From NCBI RefSeq assembly GCF_029893355.1, contig NZ_JARZAI010000002.1, positions 372,001 to 436,000 of the forward strand: 64,000 nucleotides of DNA, written 5' to 3'. The notes beneath the pieces are model-generated. The model did no database searches. It was not told the origin of the DNA and saw nothing but the letters and a program-made list of their open reading frames with translations. Numbering within the stretch: position 1 is the first letter of the stretch; each line of letters begins with the position of its first letter. Shown here one piece after another: positions 57,693-64,000 of the stretch. Both the position numbers and the translations under genes were made by a program. Source of the DNA: Kitasatospora sp. MAA4 (GTDB lineage Bacteria; Actinomycetota; Actinomycetes; Streptomycetales; Streptomycetaceae).

Positions 57693-57961
57693 GCAGGCGT
57701 GCTGCGCAAAGCGGCGTCGCAGGCGGGGCAGCGCCGGGTGGCGTGCGCGGGCGGGTACCAGGGGTCCTCGGGGGAGGCCGGCCGGTAGGCCTCCTCGTCC
57801 AGGACGGTCGCGTCCAGCCCGCACAGGGTGCGCGGCGGCGGGGCCTGCGAGGCGTCGGCGGCGTGCACCCAGCGGACCCGGGCGCCGATGTCGACCTCGT
57901 CCGCGCCGAGCACCTCGGTGGAGGACTCCAGTTCCAGCAGGATGGTCAGCAGCTTGTCCAT
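57686..57961 (-). CDS. Small zinc-finger-like protein of unknown function
   Basis: 91 residues from ATG 57961. A single C-terminal pair 'RRCPACDA' and a Cys-x-Leu site ('TLCGLDATVLDEEAY') with a nearby His could bind zinc. The N-terminus 'MDKLLTILLELESSTEVLGA' is a helix. I do not recognise the family beyond small Streptomyces zinc-ribbon-like proteins. It is divergent from the gene at 58081, with which it shares a three-half-site palindrome. Confidence 0.65.
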   Translation of the reverse strand: MDKLLTILLELESSTEVLGADEVDIGARVRWVHAADASQAPPPRTLCGLDATVLDEEAYRPASPEDPWYPPAHATRRCPACDAALRSTPAQ

Positions 57962-58025
57962 GCTTCGACCCTGCACCGTCCCGCCGTGCGCCGCACGGCC
58001 GGGGCGGTTTTGAGCAGGAGGCGCG

Positions 58026-58048
58026 ACTGTGGCACAGTTAACACTGTG
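58026..58048. promoter_or_regulatory. Operator-like element with three alternating half-sites
   Basis: ACTGTG (58026-58031), CACAGT (58033-58038) and ACTGTG (58043-58048) form two overlapping palindromes, ACTGTG-G-CACAGT and CACAGT-TAAC-ACTGTG. They lie in the 119 bp between divergent small genes and could bind a repressor controlling both. Confidence 0.5.
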
Positions 58049-58080
58049 TTTCCGATCGATTGCCTGGAGTGACGAGCGCG

Positions 58081-58377
58081 ATGCTGACGTCCTTTGCCCG
58101 CCCTGCGGGCCACGCCCCTTGCGAGGAGGCCGGCGAGCGGCGGGTGCTGGTCAAGTGCATGGGCCGCACCTACGAGACCAGCGCCGCCGGCGAGCGGATC
58201 ATCGTCAGCGACGTCACGGACATCACCCGCCCGCTCGCGCTGGGCGCGGCCGTCCGCTCCGGCGACGCGCTGTGGGACGTGCGTGCCTTCGACGGACGGG
58301 CCCTGCTGCACACCAGTGACCTGCTGACCGCACTGGTCGCGCTGCGTGAGGACTACACCTCCTCGGCCAGGCGCTGA
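58081..58377 (+). CDS. Small hypothetical protein
   Basis: 98 residues from ATG 58081; TTG 58060 in frame is an alternative start. It is soluble with beta-rich stretches: 'RRVLVKCMGRTYETSAAGER', 'IIVSDVTDITRPLALGAAVR', 'LWDVRAFDGRALLHTSD'. The family is unknown to me. Short length and the shared intergenic operator suggest a stress or developmental gene. Confidence 0.65.
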   Translation: MLTSFARPAGHAPCEEAGERRVLVKCMGRTYETSAAGERIIVSDVTDITRPLALGAAVRSGDALWDVRAFDGRALLHTSDLLTALVALREDYTSSARR

Positions 58378-58532
58378 GCTGATCCACCGGCTGAGCATTT
58401 CGGTCGGCCGTGTGAAGAGAACAGGACAATTCTCGGGGAAACCTCCACCAACCGTTGGTCAAAAGGTATCTAATCTCGGGTGAGCGGATTCAACCCAGGG
58501 GCGGGCGTCGGCCGGTGGCCGATGGAGGGCAG

Positions 58533-59771
58533 ATGCTGACTTCCTTATTCATGATCACGGTGTCCGGAATACTGTTCTGGATGGCGGCACTCACCCTCTG
58601 GTGGATGCTGCACGCCTGGCGGACGCCGGAGACGCTGGCGGGCACGGGCTTCGGGCCCGCGGACGGCGTCTGCGGCCTCTCGTTCTCCTTACTGGTCCCG
58701 GCCCGGCACGAGCAGGAGGTGCTGGAGCGCACGGTCGAACGGCTGCTGGAATCCGGCCACACCGCGTACGAGATCCTCGTGATCGTCGGCCACGACGACC
58801 CGCAGACCGCCGAGGTGGCGCTGCGGATGGCCGACCGGGCGCCGGAGCGGGTGCGGGTGGTCACGGACACCCACGAGGTCAAGAACAAGCCGAAGGCCCT
58901 CAATACCGCGCTCCCGTACTGCCGCGGTGAGGTGGTGGGCGTCTTCGACGCCGAGGACCAGGTCCACCCGGACCTGCTCGCCCACGTCGACCACGCCTTC
59001 CGGGCCAGCGGCGCCGCCGTGGTGCAGGGCGGCGTGCAGCTGATCAACTTCCACTCCAGCTGGTACAGCCTGCGCAACTGCCTGGAGTACTTCTTCTGGT
59101 TCCGCAGCCGGCTGCACCTGCATGCCAGGAAGGGCTTCATCCCGCTCGGCGGCAACACCGTCTTCGTCCGGACCGAGGTGCTGCGCGCGGCCGGCGGCTG
59201 GGACCAGGACTGCCTGGCGGAGGACTGCGACCTGGGCGTCCGGCTCTCCAGCGGCGGCGCCAAGGTGGTGGTCGCGTACGACAGCGCGATGGTGACCCGG
59301 GAGGAGACCCCGGGCACCCTCTACAGCCTGCTCAAGCAGCGCACCCGCTGGAACCAGGGCTTCCTCCAGGTCTACCGGAAGAAGGAGTGGCGGCGGCTGC
59401 CCTCGCTGCGCCAGCGGCTGCTGGCCCGATGGACCCTCACCACGCCGTTCCTGCAGGCGTTCTCGGGCGTGGTGATCCCGATCGACCTGCTGCTCGCGCT
59501 GAGCGTGAAGCTGCCCGTCTCGGTGGCGCTCTTCTCCTTCGTCCCCGCCGTTCCGGCGCTCGCCACCATCGCCTTCGAGGCCGTCGCCCTGCACGACTTC
59601 GGCGTGCAGTACGACCTGCGGGTGCGGCCCGTGCACTACCTGAAGCTGATCGCGGGCGGCCCGCTCTACCAGGTGGTGCTGGCCGGGGCGGCGCTGCGCG
59701 CGGTCTGGCGCGAGCACCGCGGCCAGCGCGGCTGGGAACTGACCAGACACGTGGGCGCGCATCTCGGCTGA
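58533..59771 (+). CDS. CslA-like glycosyltransferase family 2 (cellulose-synthase-like)
   Basis: 412 residues from ATG 58533 (GGAGGGC upstream). An N-terminal membrane helix (~5-25) is followed by a GT-A domain: 'SFSLLVPARHEQEVLERTVE', 'VVGVFDAEDQVHPDLL' (D-x-D), 'LAEDCDLGVRL' (ED base) and 'LLKQRTRWNQGFLQVY' (QxxRW). C-terminal membrane segments follow. These are the hallmarks of processive beta-glycan synthases such as CslA of Streptomyces, which makes a polymer at hyphal tips. It is shorter than S. coelicolor CslA. The same-strand neighbours are a GT39-like protein and a GlxA-like oxidase. Confidence 0.85.
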   Translation: MLTSLFMITVSGILFWMAALTLWWMLHAWRTPETLAGTGFGPADGVCGLSFSLLVPARHEQEVLERTVERLLESGHTAYEILVIVGHDDPQTAEVALRMADRAPERVRVVTDTHEVKNKPKALNTALPYCRGEVVGVFDAEDQVHPDLLAHVDHAFRASGAAVVQGGVQLINFHSSWYSLRNCLEYFFWFRSRLHLHARKGFIPLGGNTVFVRTEVLRAAGGWDQDCLAEDCDLGVRLSSGGAKVVVAYDSAMVTREETPGTLYSLLKQRTRWNQGFLQVYRKKEWRRLPSLRQRLLARWTLTTPFLQAFSGVVIPIDLLLALSVKLPVSVALFSFVPAVPALATIAFEAVALHDFGVQYDLRVRPVHYLKLIAGGPLYQVVLAGAALRAVWREHRGQRGWELTRHVGAHLG

Positions 59772-59916
59772 GGTGCGCGGGAATCCGCCGCCGACAGGCC
59801 ACGGGATTCCAGTGAAAACCCGAAACATCCTGTGCTGACAGTCGGGAGCCGAACGATACCGGTCGGCTATTCGACGCTGCTTTCCCATGCCTACGCTCCG
59901 TTGAGAAGGAAGATCC

Positions 59917-61512
59917 TTGACCGCGCTGCTGGACACGGCCGCCCGCCCGCCGATCACCCCACCGGAAGTCCGGCCACCCCTCCTGAAGCGCTCGGTCCGC
60001 CGGCTCGGACCTGACGGCTGGTCCGCCCTCGCCGTCACACTCGCCGTCCTCGCCGTGCAGGCCTGGAACATCGCCGGGTTCCCCGCCGTCAGCGACGACG
60101 AGGGGACGTACCTGGCCCAGGCCTGGGCCGTCCAGCACCACCGGGGACTTGCTCCCTACACCTACTGGTACGACCATCCGCCGCTCGGCTGGGTGCAGTT
60201 GGCCGTGCTCTCCGGGCTGCCCGAGCTGCTGGCCTCCCCCGAGCACGTCCTCACCGCCGAGCTGCGGATCGCGATGCTCCCGGTCACCGCGGCCAGTGCG
60301 CTGCTGCTCCACCTGCTGGCCCGCCGAACAGGCCTGCCGCGCTGGGCCGCTGCGCTCGCCGTCCTGCTGTTCGGCCTGAGCCCGCTCGCGGTCGGCCTGC
60401 AACGCGAGCTCTTCCTGGACAACTTCGCGGTGCTCTGGATACTGGCGGCCTTCGCGCTGGCCGCCTCCCCGCGCAAGCACCTGTGGCACCACGTCGCGGC
60501 GGGCGTCTGCGCCGGTGTCGCGGTGCTCTCCAAGGAGACCGCCGCGGTGCTGCTGCCCGCGCTGATGCTGCTGCTCTGGCAGCACTGCGACCGCAGCACC
60601 CGCAAGTTCTCGCTGGTCGGCTTCGGCAGCGCGCTGGCCCTGGTCGCCCTGGGCTACCCGATGTACGCCGCGCTCAAGGGCGAGCTGATACCGGGCCCGG
60701 GCCATGTCTCGCTGCTCGGCGGGCTGCTGTTCCAGCTCCAACGGGCAGGCTCCGGATCGGTGTTGACGCCCGGTTCGGGCTCCCGCCGGGTGCTGGACTC
60801 CTGGCTCTACTACGACCGGGTGCTGATCACCGGCGGCCTGGCCGCCGCGCTGGCGCTGCTCGGCTCGCGGCGGCTGCGGGCGCCCGCGCTGGCCGTTCTG
60901 CTGCTGGCGGCCGTGGTGCTGCGCCCGGGCGCCGGCTACCTGCCGGCGATGTACGTGATCCAGGCGCTGCCCTTCCTCGCGCTCGCCCTGGCGGGCGCGG
61001 CCCACCACGGCGCGCGCCTGGTGCTGCACGCCGTCCCCCGGGTCGGGCTGCGCCCGCTGCGCTGGGCCGTGCTGGCACTGGCCGCCGTGCTCGCGGCCGG
61101 TTGGACGGTGCCGCGCTGGTACGCGGGGGACCGGACCGCGCTCACCGTCAACGCCAACGCCCAGTACGACGCCACCGCCCGCTGGATCCGCGCCGAGCTC
61201 CCCGACCCGGCGCACACCCGGATCACCGTGGACGACGCGCTCTGGCTGGACCTGGTGCGCGACGGCTTCGTGCCGGGCAGCGGGGTGATCTGGTTCTACA
61301 AGGTCGACCTCGACCCGGCCGTCGCCGCCACGCTGCCGCTGGGCTGGCGCAGCCTCGACTACATCGTCTCCACCCCCGCCCTGCGCCAGGACCCGAACGA
61401 CCTGCCGACCGTCCGCGCGGCCCTCGCCCACTCCGCCGTCGTCGCCTCCTTCGGGGACACGCAGGCGGACCGGATCGAGATACGGCGCATCGTCAAGGAC
61501 GCCGCGCAGTAG
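59917..61512 (+). CDS. GT39-like polytopic glycosyltransferase
   Basis: 531 residues from TTG 59917 (AAGGA just upstream). About ten to eleven hydrophobic helices. The first outer loop has 'PAVSDDEGTYLAQAWAVQHH' with the catalytic DE pair typical of GT-C mannosyl/arabinosyl transferases, then 'YTYWYDHPPLGWVQL'. It uses polyprenyl-phosphate sugar as donor and acts on the outer face of the membrane. It lies between cslA-like and glxA-like genes with small spacers, so it probably acts on the same glycan. Confidence 0.85.
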   Translation: MTALLDTAARPPITPPEVRPPLLKRSVRRLGPDGWSALAVTLAVLAVQAWNIAGFPAVSDDEGTYLAQAWAVQHHRGLAPYTYWYDHPPLGWVQLAVLSGLPELLASPEHVLTAELRIAMLPVTAASALLLHLLARRTGLPRWAAALAVLLFGLSPLAVGLQRELFLDNFAVLWILAAFALAASPRKHLWHHVAAGVCAGVAVLSKETAAVLLPALMLLLWQHCDRSTRKFSLVGFGSALALVALGYPMYAALKGELIPGPGHVSLLGGLLFQLQRAGSGSVLTPGSGSRRVLDSWLYYDRVLITGGLAAALALLGSRRLRAPALAVLLLAAVVLRPGAGYLPAMYVIQALPFLALALAGAAHHGARLVLHAVPRVGLRPLRWAVLALAAVLAAGWTVPRWYAGDRTALTVNANAQYDATARWIRAELPDPAHTRITVDDALWLDLVRDGFVPGSGVIWFYKVDLDPAVAATLPLGWRSLDYIVSTPALRQDPNDLPTVRAALAHSAVVASFGDTQADRIEIRRIVKDAAQ

Positions 61513-61544
61513 GACCCGCACCCGACCCCTGGAGGAGCTGAGTT

Positions 61545-63620
61545 GTGACCCGCACATCCCGACCCAAAGCCGTGCCCGTCTACGCCGCGGTGCTCGCGCT
61601 GCTGGCGCTGATGCTCGGCGCGCAGCCCGTCTGGGCCGGCGCCGACCTGGTGGTCAACCCGAGCCTGGAGGCGCTGGACGCCAACGGGTTCCCGGTCTGC
61701 TGGGAGCAGTCCGGCTGGGGCAACGGAACCGTCAACTACGCCGTCACCTCCGACTCGCACAGCGGCACCCACGCCATGCGGATCACCGTCGCGGGCGTCA
61801 CCAGCGGCGACCGCAAGGCGATGATGGTGGAGAACCCGTCCTGCGCCCCGTCGGTGACGCCGGACCACCAGTACGACCTGGGTGTCTGGTACACCACCAC
61901 GACGCCCGACACCGTGGTCACCGCCTTCCGGCACGACGTCGCCGGCGGCTGGCAGTACTGGACCGACCTGGCGACCCTGCCGGTCGCCTCGGCCTACACG
62001 CACACCAGCGTGCGCACCCCGGTCGTCCCGCCGAACACCGACCAGATCAGCTGGGGTGTCACGGTGTACGGCAACGGCACGCTGACCACCGACGACTACA
62101 CCATGGAGGACGCCACCGTGCCGGCCACCGGCTCGGTCTGCACGGCCGGCAGCGCCTGCACCGCCGGCTCCTGGCAGGTGATGCCGTTCCTGAACCCGGT
62201 GCGCAGCATGCACGCCATCGTGCTGCACGACGGCAGGGTGCTGCTGATGGCGGGCTCCGGCAACGACCCGATGGCCTTCGCCGCCGGTACCTTCACCTCG
62301 GCCGTCTACGACCCGTCCAACGGCACGTTCCATCAGATCCCGACGCCCGCCGACATGTTCTGCTCGGGCCACGTGCAGCTGCCGGACGGCCGGGTGCTGA
62401 TCGTGGGCGGCACCAAGTCCTACCCCGCCGCCGACGCCAGCCACGGCTACGAGGGCCTCAACACCGGGTACGTCTTCGACCCGGCGACCCAGGCCTACAC
62501 GCGCACCAACGACATGAACGACGGCCACTGGTACCCCTCGGCCACCGAGATGGGCGACGGCGACATCGTCAGCTTCGGCGGCCTGCGCGGGGACTCCAGC
62601 GGCAGCGTCACCACCGAGCTGTACTCCGCCGCCGCGCAGACCTGGCAGCCGACCTGGAAGGTCCACCAGAGCTGGAACTTCTGGGGCCTGTACCCCTCGA
62701 TGGTGCTGATGCAGGACGGCCGGCTCTTCTACACCGGCAGCCACGTCTTCGGCAACGGCACGCCCGGCGCGGGTGCCTCGATCTACGACTACAACGCCAA
62801 CACCGTCACCGACGTCCCCGGGTTGCAGAGCAAGGACACCCGCGACCAGTCGATGAGCGTCATGCTGCCGCCCGCCCAGGACCAGCGGGTGCTCACCGTC
62901 GGCGGCGGCAACATCGTCAGCAACGTGGACGCCGGACGGCAGACCGACATCGTCGACCTCAAGGCCGCCGCCCCCGCGTACACGCCCGGTCCGCTGCTTC
63001 CGCAGGGCAAACTGGCCGACGGCAGCCCCGAGTCGGGCGCCCAGGGCAAGATGTACGTCTCCACCGTGCTGCTGCCCAACGGCCAGGTCTTCGAGACCAA
63101 CGGTGGCCTGCACAACCGGGCCGATCCGGTCTTCGAGGCCTCGATGTTCGACCCGACCACCAACACCTTCACCCCCGCGATGGCCACCGACCCGATCCCG
63201 CGGACCTACCACTCGGCCTCCTTCCTGCTGCCCGACGGCCGGGTGATGACGGTGGGCGACAACCCGGGCAACGGCAGCTTCGACATGCACGTCTCGCTCT
63301 ACACCCCGCCCTACCTCTACCAGGGCGCCCGCCCGCAGATCACCAGCGTGGCCGACACCATGTGGTCCTACGGCTCCAGCCAGCACATCACCGTGGACGC
63401 GCCGATCGTCCGCGCCGAGCTGATCCGCCCGGCCGCCGTCACGCACTCCTCCGACCCCAACCAGCGCTTCGTGGACCTGCCGCTGAGCGTCAACGGGGAC
63501 GGCAGCGTCAACCTCAACGTGACCAGCAACCCGAACCTCGCGCCGCCCGGGTACTACATGCTCTTCGCGGTCAACGCGAACGGCGTGCCCTCGGTGGCGC
63601 AGTGGGTCCATCTGATGTGA
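61545..63620 (+). CDS. Secreted GlxA-like copper radical oxidase (galactose-oxidase type)
   Basis: 691 residues from GTG 61545, RBS GGAGGAG. A signal peptide ends near 'GAQPVWA'. A carbohydrate-binding-like domain covers ~32-200. The kelch domain follows with Cys273 ('MFCSGHVQLPDGRVLIVGGT') and Tyr330 ('DGHWYPSATE'), the pair that forms the thioether-bridged radical cofactor, and Tyr555-His556 ('RTYHSASFLLPDGRV'). A C-terminal DUF1929 domain has His634 ('AVTHSSDPNQRFVDLPL'). These four copper ligands and the cofactor Cys match galactose oxidase by eye. GlxA oxidises primary alcohols of glycans and is linked with CslA in hyphal-tip glycan maturation. Spacer to the GT39 gene is 32 bp. Confidence 0.9.
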   Translation: MTRTSRPKAVPVYAAVLALLALMLGAQPVWAGADLVVNPSLEALDANGFPVCWEQSGWGNGTVNYAVTSDSHSGTHAMRITVAGVTSGDRKAMMVENPSCAPSVTPDHQYDLGVWYTTTTPDTVVTAFRHDVAGGWQYWTDLATLPVASAYTHTSVRTPVVPPNTDQISWGVTVYGNGTLTTDDYTMEDATVPATGSVCTAGSACTAGSWQVMPFLNPVRSMHAIVLHDGRVLLMAGSGNDPMAFAAGTFTSAVYDPSNGTFHQIPTPADMFCSGHVQLPDGRVLIVGGTKSYPAADASHGYEGLNTGYVFDPATQAYTRTNDMNDGHWYPSATEMGDGDIVSFGGLRGDSSGSVTTELYSAAAQTWQPTWKVHQSWNFWGLYPSMVLMQDGRLFYTGSHVFGNGTPGAGASIYDYNANTVTDVPGLQSKDTRDQSMSVMLPPAQDQRVLTVGGGNIVSNVDAGRQTDIVDLKAAAPAYTPGPLLPQGKLADGSPESGAQGKMYVSTVLLPNGQVFETNGGLHNRADPVFEASMFDPTTNTFTPAMATDPIPRTYHSASFLLPDGRVMTVGDNPGNGSFDMHVSLYTPPYLYQGARPQITSVADTMWSYGSSQHITVDAPIVRAELIRPAAVTHSSDPNQRFVDLPLSVNGDGSVNLNVTSNPNLAPPGYYMLFAVNANGVPSVAQWVHLM

Positions 63621-63654
63621 CGTTCCGTCATCTTCCTGCTCCGAGGAGACTCGT

Positions 63655-64000
63655 GTGAACCTTCCTGGTACGAAGACCGCCGGGCTGCTGACCGTCGTGG
63701 GCCTGGCCGTGGGCGTGTCCCTGATGCTCCCGGCCACCGGCGCCCAGTCCCGCCCGGTCCCGCCGGGCGCGGCGCAGCAGCGGCAGCGGCCCGCCCCGCA
63801 CGTCATGGACTTCGCCCAGGGCCTGAGCGCCCCGGCGAGGCGGTCGGCGGCCGTGCCGCAGGCCGGGGGCGCGCCCGTCGCGGCCACCGCCGACGGGTGC
63901 GACCACGCCTACGGCGACATCAACGTCTGCGTGCCGTGGACGTTTCCGGCCGCGGCCGGCACCGCCCCCGGCGACGGGTGCCGCTGGTTGCTGGCCCACG
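63655..64000 (+). CDS. Secreted protein, N-terminal part (cut by window end)
   Basis: 115 residues from GTG 63655, with GAGGAG upstream. Signal peptide 'TAGLLTVVGLAVGVSLMLPA' then a Pro/Arg/Gln-rich linker. The mature part starts 'ADGCDHAYGDINVCVPWTFP', with Cys residues in a spacing seen in small excalibur-like secreted domains. The gene runs past the window end, so its length and function are unknown. It follows the GlxA gene by 34 bp and is likely co-transcribed. Confidence 0.65.
   Translation, partial: MNLPGTKTAGLLTVVGLAVGVSLMLPATGAQSRPVPPGAAQQRQRPAPHVMDFAQGLSAPARRSAAVPQAGGAPVAATADGCDHAYGDINVCVPWTFPAAAGTAPGDGCRWLLAH

Noticed and set aside
1..64000. CRISPR arrays, rRNA operons or phage structural genes
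   Set aside because: No regularly spaced short repeats, rRNA signatures or capsid/terminase motifs seen on either strand.

Overview
The window is about 64 kb of very GC-rich DNA with strong third-position G/C bias, many GTG starts, ATGA start/stop overlaps and GGAGG-type ribosome binding sites. The gene set (LCP protein, GlxA/CslA-type glycan locus, NRPS operon with MbtH, F420-dependent enzyme, PadR/DUF1048 operon, degenerate STAND ATPase) points to a Streptomyces or a close relative such as Kitasatospora or Streptacidiphilus. The species cannot be fixed from the sequence alone. There are no rRNAs, CRISPR arrays or complete tRNAs.

Positions 1-12.7 kb are an accessory, partly decayed region. 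It carries the end of a LysR regulator, a GlxA/AraC-like regulator divergent from a zinc-free quinone-type oxidoreductase, and the 3' half of a tRNA-Ser(GGA), which is a typical integration scar. Two broken copies of the same SRPBCC-like gene and a VOC-protein/ketopantoate-reductase-like pair follow. The trans-aconitate methyltransferase gene (tam) is divergent from a DUF3626 gene across two 18-bp MarR-type operators. Next come remnants of an XRE regulator, a tyrosine integrase/HTH/zinc-ribbon operon and a Tn3-family transposase, then an intact PadR-DUF1048-DUF1048 operon.

Positions 13-21 kb hold two large secreted proteins, a small membrane protein followed by a collapsed NB-ARC/TPR gene, a polytopic glycosyltransferase-like protein and a LytR-CpsA-Psr cell-wall ligase. 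Perfect hairpin terminators separate several of these.

Positions 21.2-37 kb are one long minus-strand operon for a hybrid nonribosomal peptide/polyketide. In transcription order it encodes a free PCP, C-A-PCP (the A-domain code reads as leucine), an acyltransferase-less KS-ACP, C-A-PCP, a type II thioesterase, MbtH, a free A domain (near-threonine code), C-PCP-C and an F420-type oxidoreductase. A 173-bp foldback element lies between the thioesterase and mbtH genes. There is no ketoreductase domain or integrated thioesterase. Leucine extended by malonate and reduced by the F420 enzyme would give a statine-like unit; this is the main chemical prediction here. A LuxR-type regulator, an MFS exporter and an AraC regulator border the operon at 37-40 kb.

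Positions 40-58.4 kb include a 1500-residue HEAT-repeat protein, an unusual alpha/beta-hydrolase-CHAD fusion, and an operon joining a ferric-reductase-like membrane flavoprotein, a flavinylated FMN-binding protein, ApbE and a two-component system (extracytosolic electron transfer). These are followed by an antigen-85-like esterase, a secreted cupredoxin-like protein, a lone ModA, a GNAT acetyltransferase, an amino acid permease and two small proteins sharing a palindromic intergenic region.

Positions 58.5-64 kb hold a glycan locus: a CslA-like GT2 synthase, a GT39-like membrane protein and a GlxA-like copper radical oxidase with its Cys-Tyr and copper ligands visible. A further secreted protein is cut by the window end.
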